Assembly: GCA_008694505.1 (NCBI GenBank)
Contig: VZDJ01000216.1
Location: 4,348,664 to 4,412,663, forward strand
Direction of reading: 5' to 3'
DNA from: Cyanoderma ruficeps
Lineage: Eukaryota > Chordata > Aves > Passeriformes > Timaliidae
Length of the DNA: 64,000 nucleotides
The notes under the pieces are model-generated. The model did no database searches. It was not told the DNA's origin and saw nothing but the letters and a program-made list of their open reading frames with translations. How positions within the stretch are numbered: the first letter of the stretch is position 1; each line of letters starts with the position of its first letter. Positions 56,101 to 64,000 of this stretch are shown here, piece after piece. The position numbers were made by a program, and so were the translations under genes.

Positions 56101-58644
56101 AGATACTGTTTTGTTTGGACCTAAAAGGAATACACTTCCAACAACTGCAGATCTTGATCAGAAAGAACTTCATTTAAAGAAAAACCAAAAAAACAAAGAA
56201 CAAACAAAAAAACCAACAACCACCCCCAAAAAACCCAAAAAACCCTGTTTCACCTAAAGCCTGAATGGCTGGAGAGAGACACAGATATCTAGCTGGAATT
56301 AAAAAAGGATTATACCATAGCACAAATATTTGTGTTTTATCAGTCCACCCACTCTGTTACCATAAACATCAAATCACAATTTCTCCCGTGGAAGAACTAC
56401 CCTCCATTTTTTTCCTAAGCACTGAAATATGAAGAACAGGTGTTTGGATTTAATTTCAAATGAGAAATGCAGCTTTTTGGCAAGAAACAGTTTAGCAAAA
56501 GGACAAGGCCAAAAGATGGAGATTTTTTGGCCTGTTCCTGTGTTTAGTTCCAGCAACATGACACTCACAAGTCTCATTAGTAAACACTAACTCAAAAATG
56601 GAGATGGAAGTGATCAGATTAACACAGATCCTGGCTCGGGTTAGAACATACACACAGAGATGAGACCCTTCAGAGTATCCTCAGCTCTGCTGACACACAG
56701 AGCAAAACTTTCTTGGCCTTAAAGGGATTCTTTTCAAATGAAAATGAACAAGTTAGAGCGATGCTAAATACTTTGTAACACTAAATGCTCAAGATTTAAG
56801 ACTCGATTTTGTGTCCTCTAAACCCACAGAAGACAAAGGTTTGACTTCAGTGCTTTGTTCAGATCTGTCCTGTTCAGAGGGGATTTTTCTGAAGGTCCTC
56901 TGCATCAGCCAGAGGCTGAGCTTGGACATGTTGGACACTTCACAATAGGGACAAACAATATGTTCAACTTATCACTGGTAATTCTTAAAACTAGAAGGAC
57001 ATATCATGCATTGTGGCTGGAAAATCATCAGGATTAAGATTGTCAGTGTACTACAGCTGAATAACCAGTGGCATAATTCCTACACAATTACACAGAGAGA
57101 ACAAAACAGAAAAAACCCAACTCATAAAAACAAAACAAGGAGGAAACCCCCCTAAAATGAAAAGCAAAAAGCACAGAACAATAGTCTATTTAACTTAACC
57201 TCTTGAACTTTATCATTAGGCTTGCTGTTCTATTGTTGCTGCTGCTTTAACTTGCTTGCTTTCTTTCTGAAGCTTACTAACAACGCTCAAGAAGTCAAAC
57301 ATCCTTCAGAGAGTGGAAATACAATGATAAGAAATAAGAATAAAAAAGAAATAAAGAGCATGGGTCAGCAAATGTAGGTTATATTGGGAGCCAGGCACCA
57401 TTCCCAGCTCTTCCACTCACCCACCATGTAATTAAGGGCAAATCTTTTCACTGCTCTAAACAATTCAGTTTTCTGTCTGCTGGCTCCTTATAATTGTAAT
57501 TTTTTGGCAGCGCAAAGAATAATATTTGTATATCCTCAGACATACATACACATGTGTATATATATACACACACTCTGCATGGCACTGAAGGGCTTCATTT
57601 AAAAGCTATAAAAATAATAATCATCATCATCATATGTTGTAGTTTAAGTAATAAAATGGGAAATAGCCTTAGCAGATTTTTAGAGTGCTAACAAATGAAA
57701 GCTTAAAAAAAAAATCAGAACCACCCATTTTAGCCCTAAAATCTCACCAAAACCATTGGAAGCAAAACGTCTCAGAATCAAACCACACAAAATGGATCCA
57801 AATGTGTTTAAGTTAGATCTCTTTGTCAACATATTTCAACTACCACAATAAATACTGCTAACATATCCATGGATTTTATTCCATAATCACGCTGATGAGC
57901 TTAAAGCGATGAAGTAGAACTCATACAGGAAATTCATAAAGACAAAGAACACCTAACTGTCGGGGAAAGAACACTTCTAAGACCACAGGTATTTAATTTG
58001 TTACCTCTCAGCCCTGATCCCTGAGGAGAAGCTACTTAAAATCTTCCAAGGACAAGCACAAGAACTAAGATTGACAAGAGGACATGAGGCAGGTGGATAA
58101 ATGAGTTTTAGTGGTAGTATTTTATGGCCCCTCTTTTTTCCTCTCAGGGATTAAATCTTCCCCCTTAGGTGAATGGACTTTTATCTTTCTGCACCTTTCT
58201 TCCCTCCCAGCCTCTTTCAGGAACCCACCTCACCTTGCAGGGATAGTTCATAAAATACCTTTGGGCTCACCTGTTTTTAGCATCTATTCCAGGGCCCAAA
58301 GAGGAGCCTGTACATCTGAAACCTTTAATTTTTCCAGGTTTGCTGACACATCTAACAGATGTATTACAATGTCAATCTCAGGTAGGTCCTTCCATCACCA
58401 AGGTTATTCCCAAACAAATTTATTTGGTTGGAGAGGTTTTTTTTTTTAAAAATTGTATGACCCAGGTTTTTTAGAGCTTGGTTTTCATCTACATCCCTTG
58501 TTAAACCAAGGGGTGGCTCCTGGCCTACAGATCACCTGTTCCACTTACCTTTCCACCCTCATCAAACCTTCCCACGTGGAAAAACCATTCTCGAGAACAG
58601 AACCAGGTTGGCATGATCACAGTGGGCCCATGGGAGGTGAACAC
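32115..58644 (-). CDS. B3GNTL1: B3GNTL1, beta-1,3-N-acetylglucosaminyltransferase-like 1, C-terminal part (6 exons, partial gene)
   Basis: This is a predicted family 2 (GT-A fold, inverting) glycosyltransferase. The name implies GlcNAc transfer, but I know of no firmly shown substrate. Exons in gene order are 58644-58549, 50445-50321, 43693-43558, 35978-35910, 34707-34633 and 32195-32115. All are GT-AG and join into 193 codons plus TAA, the same length as human residues ~169-361 from memory. Landmarks are [34 protein letters not shown] (the acidic ED is in the position expected for the GT2 catalytic base), [35 protein letters not shown] (here [19 protein letters not shown]), [26 protein letters not shown] and DLTGGAFE. 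The N-terminal half with the nucleotide-sugar DXD region must lie beyond base 64000. No membrane segment is seen in this part. The gene converges with TBCD, as in human. Confidence 0.95.
32196..34632 (-). other. B3GNTL1 last intron (2.4 kb)
   Basis: A plain intron. No repeat or extra exon was recognised. Confidence 0.8.
34633..34707 (-). CDS. B3GNTL1: B3GNTL1 exon: [20 protein letters not shown]...
   Basis: The acceptor is ccttcctgctgcag|GAG and the donor is CTG|gtgagt. It has 25 codons and phase 0 at both ends. It encodes [20 protein letters not shown] and CVKL, in register with the human protein. Confidence 0.95.
34708..35909 (-). other. B3GNTL1 intron (1.2 kb)
   Basis: A plain intron. 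An 86-codon minus-strand frame at 35289-35549 has no family similarity I recognise. Confidence 0.8.
35910..35978 (-). CDS. B3GNTL1: B3GNTL1 exon: [20 protein letters not shown]...
   Basis: The acceptor is cctcatttccag|GTT and the donor is GAG|gtgagt. It has 23 codons and phase 0 at both ends. It encodes [20 protein letters not shown]. An open frame runs on across the upstream intron, but only this segment has family similarity and splice sites. Confidence 0.95.
38088..38200 (-). mobile_element. CR1 LINE short fragment, sense to B3GNTL1
   Basis: The blocks caatttcttcccaatatcca, gtcagtttaaaaccatttct and ccttgtcctgtcactccatc match the internal 3' part of CR1 in reverse complement. The terminal 3' end is missing, so this is an older or deleted copy. 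Confidence 0.8.
42212..42292. repeat. Imperfect 34-bp inverted repeat with 13-nt loop
   Basis: The left arm 42212-42245 pairs with the right arm 42259-42292 with about four mismatches. The inner 24 bp (42222-42245 against 42259-42282) differ at only two positions (aaaccaactaaaattag against ctaattttagttggttt type). The spacer is tagctatattctg. A further 16-bp perfect AT palindrome (ttattatatataataa) lies about 40 bp to the right, flanked by cgttat and ataacg. Confidence 0.85.
43558..43693 (-). CDS. B3GNTL1: B3GNTL1 exon: [18 protein letters not shown]...
   Basis: The acceptor is caactctccag|GGG. One base completes the Glu codon started upstream. The donor is AAG|gtgagc (phase 0). It encodes [40 protein letters not shown] and ANQKK. 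The WNAGKQG motif is highly diagnostic of B3GNTL1. Confidence 0.97.
45564..45595 (+). repeat. Poly-T run (20 T) with adjacent N
   Basis: There are twenty consecutive T, then gtttttcctaa and an N at 45595. It is a homopolymer and probably the cause of the ambiguous base. Confidence 0.93.
47098..47110 (+). promoter_or_regulatory. Candidate DR1 nuclear-receptor site (AGGTCA-C-GGGTCA)
   Basis: Two half-sites fit RGGTCA exactly with one base between them, the arrangement bound by HNF4 and PPAR/RXR-type receptors (established knowledge). The match is visible; function is inference. Confidence 0.25.
50321..50445 (-). CDS. B3GNTL1: B3GNTL1 exon: [18 protein letters not shown]...
   Basis: The acceptor is ttttctgttgcag|GGT and the donor is GA|gtaagc (phase 2). 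It encodes [34 protein letters not shown] and AATHSVL. The Pro-Glu-Asp in the first codons is the likely acidic catalytic-base motif of the GT2 fold (inference from family topology). Confidence 0.96.
50560..50695 (+). mobile_element. CR1 LINE 3' terminal fragment, antisense to B3GNTL1
   Basis: The forward CR1 tail is visible: gatgatctttaagttccctt, ctaatccaagcccatgtctg and gttctataata at the end, preceded by a degraded body (ggaagtgtccaacctggttt). The tail lacks a clean multi-copy terminal repeat. Confidence 0.78.
51923..52672 (+). other. Unexplained 249-codon open frame, antisense in a B3GNTL1 intron
   Basis: It is the longest stop-free frame in the window and lies in moderately AT-rich DNA. 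The protein is rich in Cys, Ser, His and Lys, with one hydrophobic patch ([14 protein letters not shown]) about 60% along. I recognise no domain, transposon protein or exon pattern. The start follows a region with no promoter-like features. It is most likely chance; I list it because it covers 750 bases without a stop. Confidence 0.15.
56178..56245 (+). repeat. A/C low-complexity tract
   Basis: The tract has runs such as aaaaccaaaaaaacaaagaa and cacccccaaaaaacccaaaa. No T and almost no G occur within it. It is simple sequence only. Confidence 0.85.
57541..57640 (+). repeat. Short simple repeats (CA/TA palindrome and ATC triplets)
   Basis: The 16-bp perfect palindrome gtgtatatatatacac is followed about 50 bases later by aataataatcatcatcatca. 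Both are minor simple repeats. Confidence 0.75.
58549..58644 (-). CDS. B3GNTL1: B3GNTL1 exon: [20 protein letters not shown]...
   Basis: On the minus strand the acceptor is ctctttcctag|GTG and the donor is AAG|gtaagt. Both ends are phase 0, giving 32 codons. It encodes [20 protein letters not shown] and [12 protein letters not shown], matching the family. It is the first B3GNTL1 exon I can find in the window. The preceding one (human ...RYTRWINQLTPEQ) was looked for up to base 64000 and not found. Confidence 0.95.
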
Positions 58645-61600
58645 CTAGGAAAGAGGTAAAAAAATGCACTCAGTTAACAAAATGTCAAATCCAGCAGCTG
58701 CTGAGGAACTAAGTAGACCTTACACATTCACCTGAAATTATGCCTATGCATGTCCTTCAGCAATTTCGAGCACTGAGAAGAGCAACTGCTGGAAATTTAG
58801 CAATTGTTGGAAGTTTTTTTAGCAGTTTTTGGAGTAAATTTAGGTGCTGGAAATACAGTGTGTTCCAGAATCTCCCAGGTGCCACAGCCCAAAAGATGAG
58901 TCTGGTTCCCACTTCATATTCCATGAACTTCTCTCTCAAGCTGCAACACATGCAGAGTACTTAAAACTTTTTTTCCAAATTTAGAGTATGATACTGGAGT
59001 TGGCAGTTTATCAGTAATGGAGATGTTGATATGGAAGTGAAGTAATTGAGAAGAATCATGGGAAGTTCAGGTTTTTAAACTGAACCCTACAATTGCTGAG
59101 CATTGATTTTTTTTTTTTCATTTTATATTCCTTATACATATATTAAGTATGAACCTTCACAGATCTTTTATTTCTGCCAAAGACACTTAAACCCTAATCA
59201 AGCTTGCACAAGTAAAATGCAATTTGTTTTAAACATTACCTGAGTACTGTGGATTTGCTACCCAGGGGTACCTACGATAAAAGGTTGTTGGAAAGGAAGA
59301 GCTTTAAGTAGAGAAAAGGGAGTAACTCTTAAGTTCATCTCTTCATTTGTGACAGCCAAGAACTATATAAATGGGTCTTTGAAGCTTTAAACAAACTTGT
59401 TGTAAATACAACTGTGAGATAAGCCAGAACGTGGATTACAGGAGGTAAAGTGGTTCTTTCTTTTAGCACAGGATGAAGTAACCAGGCAAAGAGGAGACTG
59501 AACTCGTCAAAAACGACGTGCAAAGCGAAGGCAGGAGCTTGTGCCTGTTTCCAGCAGTGACACAGAAACTACAGAGCACACCTGGGTCATGAACACAGAA
59601 GAAACCAACTTTACAACTCCTGTCAGTCAAATGACAATGCTGATCCTGTAAGCTGACAATTTCATAGCATGGTACAGTGGTAATATTAATAGTCCTGTAC
59701 CTCTGAAATTCTTAAGCTAAGAGCATGAGTGTACATTTGTCACATGCATCTCAGCATCTACATTTTAAAGGTGCTTCTCTTGATGTCAGCCTGAGGGAGC
59801 TCCACAAATTCATGTCTGGCAACTTTCATTTCCACAGTTAACATGGATTTAAAACCAAATAAAGGCACTTAGATCAATTGTCCAAATTAATTAAAATAGA
59901 AATCTAATCAAAATTCGACAGATGACCTACTCCCACTTCTCTTACGGGCATCTGCCCAAACACAGGCATCCACTAGAGGGTGAAGCACACAGCATGTCAG
60001 CTCCAGGAGCACAGTGGCAGAATTTCACTGTCCCTAAAGGCACCCTAGGGTGACTTATTTTCATCCAGACACTTCAATCCTAGGCACTCATGTTTAATCA
60101 GAGCAATCTTATCACCTAACATGTCTTAGCACATCAGCAGGTTGCCCAGAGCTGACACACTAGCTCAGAGGTGTTAAATGTAAAAATCTCCCCCCAACAG
60201 TCAGTGGGAGCCGAAAGAGTCAAAACAATCCCAGAAAAGCAGAGCAGCCATGATTACTCAGTACATGGTTATTAGCTCCACATTAATTACAAGGGCAATT
60301 GAGTATGGCCTGAACCAAACAATGACCAAAGAGTAATCCCAAAAGAAAACAGCAGCAAGGAGAAAAGCCAGGCCAGAGGGCATTGCATTGAATCTCATTC
60401 CTGAAAGAAACAAAAACTTCAAAAGAGAGTCTTGAGCCCATTGGTACTTGTGAAATGTGTCTGGAGAGGCCAGAATGCCATTTCCTCAGAGCTGTCAGGT
60501 CCCTCAGAGAAAAGAAATGCACTTCACCTTAGAGATGGAGCTCCGTGCAATGAGCTGTGCTCACCCTCAGAGATGGAGCTCCATGCAATGAGCTGTCCTC
60601 ACCCTCAGAGATGGAGCTCCATGCAATGAGCTGTCCTCACCCTCAGAGATGGAGCTCCGTGCAATGAGCTGTCCTCACCCTCAGAGATGGAGCTCCATGC
60701 AATGAGCTGTGCTCACCCTTAGACATGGAGCTCCATGCAATGAGCTGTGCTCACCCTCAGACATGGAGCTCCATGCACTGAGCTGTGCTCACCCTCAGAG
60801 ATGGAGCTCCATGCAATGAGCTCCATGCAATGAGCTGTGCTCACGACCCAAGAGCATCCATCCCAACCATCTGAGATAAGCTGTGTTCCACTGACATGGA
60901 CACTGCAGGGAAACCAGATAGAACAGAGCTGAAAAATTTGAGAGAAAACATCCAAAAGCTACTCATGTTAACACAGATGATGAGATGATGATTTTACAGT
61001 AGACCATCACACACTGCACACACCGATGTCTCCCCTAAATCCCACAGTGTTCTACAGCTCACTATCCATCTCAGGAGAGATACCAGAGCAGAATCACACA
61101 GGCAAAACAGAGACTGATGATGCCACACATGATTTCAGGATCTTATCCTTCAAGGAAGTCTTTAAACCTGCACAGCACAGCAGCTGAGAGTCAATGAATT
61201 GGCAAATAAAACTTTTTCTACATGAATACCTCCCATGAAACATCAAAACTAACTTTAGGAAATTTATTTGTGCTGCTGTCACAAAGGACAAATTCTCACT
61301 ACCTTGTCACTTGTTGTGTAAGAATAACTTCTGTGAAGCTGAAATTCTCTTTGTTGTTGTTGTTAGCTTAGTCTTCAGCTGAATCTCCTGATCCAACAAA
61401 CCAGAAATCAGAGGAGGATGTAGGAAAACAGGGCACCAAGCAGAGAGAACAAACCCCTTCTTTTCAGCAGGAGTAGAAATAATCCAGAAAGAATCTTTAA
61501 CCTGATAAAGCTACTAGAAATCTACATTTGCACCACATTTACATTAATTGAAGAGCTCTCCCACTCATCCTGCCTCTGGCTACACACCCCAGTCCCAGCA

Positions 61601-64000
61601 CTGGCACTCGCCTGAGCCCAGGATGGATCAGAGCTCTACAGCAGTAAAAAGTCATTATTTTCCTTGGGTTTAGTGTTAGTTTTCTACAGCCTTAGTTCTC
61701 TGAATCAGTTCACTGTGGGGTCAGAGTAGCAATACCACTGACACACTGGAGAGGGAAGGAAAAGCTCTGGAGAGGAAAACAAGCCCTCCCTTTTTGGTCA
61801 CTGCCCACAGTTAATGAGTCCAGCTGTAACATAAAACTGCATCCTCTGAATACCCACTCTGATGGGAGGAGAAGTGGCCAGGAAAAACACTGACTCCTAA
61901 CAACTGTTCTGAAACACTGAGGCATCTGCCAAACTTCTGAAAACCACCTTCCAGAGCTTTTGAAATTTTATCTTCAAGAGAAAAAAAAAATACAACCTCA
62001 ACCTTCTGCACTTTGGAAATTCTATATTTCACCTTGGTTCAGTCTGATGGGAAAGTTTCCTCTGTATTTCTTTTTTGTCTATTCTTGTCATAAACTCTTG
62101 CCAAAGTGTTAACAAATGGTCAAATTGCTTTATTCTGTGACAAAAACTGCAACTTCTCACTTTGTGAGACTGACACTCCAGATTTTATCCATAAATCTTT
62201 TAGATTGCATGGACTGGAACAAGAGAAACAAAGAGGACATGCTAGTCTTAACTTGAAAATCAATCAAAAGCAGAATTTGAATGACGGCGCCATGAACTGT
62301 GTTTAGTTTTCTTAGAAATATTCTCCAACTGTGCTTAATAAATGTCTTGTGTCACCTTGGAATACCAGTGGGTTTCCAGCCTCCTTGAGGAATTAATTCA
62401 GTATTCTGAGAGCAGGTTGGACCTGTGAACCTTTCTCACACAGCTGGACTGAAAGATTAATAATAATACTGATTAATAATACTTGTTACTAATTACAGTG
62501 CACTGTATGCTGTAAAAAATATCTAAATAGATGAATATTTCATGTTAAAAACCAGAAGATGAAGGTATAAATCTGCTCAGGTTTAGAATTCCTGAAGAAC
62601 AGTGCTGTCATAACCTAACTGGGATCCATCTCCAGATCATGGGCACAAATTCCTATTTCAGCATCTTATTTACTAAATTACTTAGAACTTTTACAACTAT
62701 CTGGGTTTATTCCAAGGATCAAGTAACAAGTAATTGGAACTGGTTTGTTCTTGTTCACTGTTTGGCTATCGAATTACATCCAACTGTTACACAGATTCTC
62801 TGAAAATAAATCTAAAGAATACAAAGAGTTGATAAAGTGACTTTCATTGTTGCATTTCAAAGCTGTCAACAGCACATGGAGCTCTGGTTCCCACTGATGC
62901 TCACTGCAGATCACGTCAGCATTCAGGGTAAAATTTCAGTTCCGATACAGGGAAAGGCATTTGTGTGTTTACAGTAACTTCTCAAGGAAAGTTCTCCTTC
63001 CTGAAGCAGCAAATCAAAGTCTGACAGCAGCGTGACAAAAGCAGACATGCAGATGGTGAAACAACCTTATCACAACAGATATCATCATGCCATGCAGGAC
63101 ACACAGGGGAGACCAGGCAGCTCACAAAAGCAACAGATCTAATCACAGGCCCAGACTACTTTCCAAAGCAATGAGATAATTCCCCCAAATACACAATTAA
63201 TTCTATTCATGCTGCAGCATTTTTCAAAATTTTATCCTCACGAATCAAGGATTAGACACAATCTCCTCTGTTGAAATAAATGAAGCTTTCTAATATCCAG
63301 GGGCATACATTGACATGGTAGAAGGTGAAAAAGGAAAGAAAACAAATGCCCTGGGGAGGGCCACAGTGATTCTGTAAGCTGGAGGCAGACCATGGACTGA
63401 AGGGCATCATTCCTCACCTTGAAGCACTGATGTGTTAAGATACCTTAATTAATTAATGCATTAATTCAGCAAGGAATGTACCAGGACCTTGTTACTGAAG
63501 GTAACCAAAGGTTACTAAACCTTGTACCAGGTTACTAAACCAGATGTACCTGGTTTACACCCAGAATCAGGTCTGCGTGTGCTAGTGTGAGAGAAGAGGT
63601 ACAGAGGGCAGGGAAGAGGAAAAAAAAATACACTTCCTACTTCAAAAAAGTACAGGGCAAAGAGGATTTTTCAAAAGAAAATAACTACAATGAGCTTTAT
63701 TAAGCTTTTAAGAACCTAAACAGCCAGTGTGGTATGGATTCCATGCAGTGAGTTTATATTGTACTGAACTGCTGTGCCCTTTCCTAGGCCTGCACAAATA
63801 ACTGCCTGTGTCACCTCATCACTGCAAGCTTTGGGAGCAGCTGCAAATCCTTCCCTAAAGAAGCTGGAATCCAGCACAGCAAAAAGCAGATTATTGAAAT
63901 AAACCATACCTTGCCTCTCTGTGCAGAAAATCTGGTGTATACACTGCAATTCTGGGGCAGGCCTGACTGAAAATCAGTGGTATTTAGTCTTCACAATCCC
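58645..64000 (-). other. B3GNTL1 intron, 3' part (continues beyond the window)
   Basis: It contains the 38-bp minisatellite (60528-60844) and a few short direct repeats (ggttactaaacc twice near 63510-63540). The next upstream exon of the gene was not found. Confidence 0.7.
60528..60844 (+). repeat. Minisatellite, 38-bp unit, 8 copies
   Basis: The unit is ctcagagatggagctccatg followed by caatgagctgtcctcacc. Copies start at 60528, 60566, 60604, 60642, 60680, 60718, 60756 and 60794, with exact 38-bp spacing and few substitutions. The last copy carries an internal 14-bp duplication (gagctccatgcaat). Most units contain the perfect 12-bp palindrome atggagctccat. In the B3GNTL1 sense each junction reads gagggtgagca or similar, resembling a 5' splice site. 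Confidence 0.95.

Larger units (their letters stand above)
50446..58548 (-). other. B3GNTL1 intron (8.1 kb)
   Basis: It holds a CR1 3' end (50560-50695), an A/C-rich low-complexity stretch (56178-56245), a TA-rich palindrome and ATC-like short repeats (57540-57640), and an unexplained 249-codon + strand frame at 51923-52672. Confidence 0.8.

Noticed and set aside
60528..60844. Regular repeat array considered as CRISPR
   Set aside because: The 38-bp units are contiguous with no unique spacers, and the genome is a bird. It is a minisatellite.
58645..64000. Upstream B3GNTL1 exon with the RYTRWIN motif
   Set aside because: Donor-like sites near 59230, 59583, 63418 and 63905 on the minus strand were translated. 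None gave the expected residues.

Overview
This window is vertebrate nuclear DNA, most likely from a songbird. Widely spaced short exons with GT-AG splice sites, AT-rich introns and several truncated CR1 LINE copies point to a bird, and the CR1 wording resembles passerine subfamilies as I remember them. It holds no prokaryotic genes, operons, CRISPR arrays or phage.

Two genes lie tail to tail. On the + strand, from before base 1 to about 30.4 kb (3' UTR to about 30.74 kb), is the 3' half of TBCD, the tubulin folding cofactor D chaperone. Twelve exons (2566-28532) join in one open frame of 436 codons. A probable short terminal exon at 30383 supplies the stop. On the - strand, from 58644 down to 32115, are the last six coding exons of B3GNTL1, a family 2 glycosyltransferase-like protein. 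They give 193 residues and a stop, exactly matching my recollection of the human C-terminal half. The upstream B3GNTL1 exons are not visible before base 64000 and should lie beyond it. The TBCD/B3GNTL1 convergent order is the same as on human 17q25 and, as I recall, chicken chromosome 18. ZNF750, which sits inside a human TBCD intron, is not seen here.

The rest is intron or the short intergenic gap (about 30.74-32.11 kb). Notable contents are five CR1 fragments, a homopurine tract (8.6 kb), a perfect 14-bp inverted repeat (6.2 kb), a TG/TA microsatellite (28.85 kb), an imperfect 34-bp inverted repeat in AT-rich DNA (42.2 kb), a nuclear-receptor-like DR1 in an ATTA-rich block (47.1 kb) and an eight-copy 38-bp minisatellite (60.5-60.8 kb). 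The two genes have no known joint pathway; their adjacency is conserved synteny.

I found no evidence for a new multi-gene system. The most interesting candidate is a CR1 3' end with a 52-bp tandem duplication just upstream of TBCD exon 25920-26029. It creates decoy 3' splice sites, and one of them would add 37 codons in frame.
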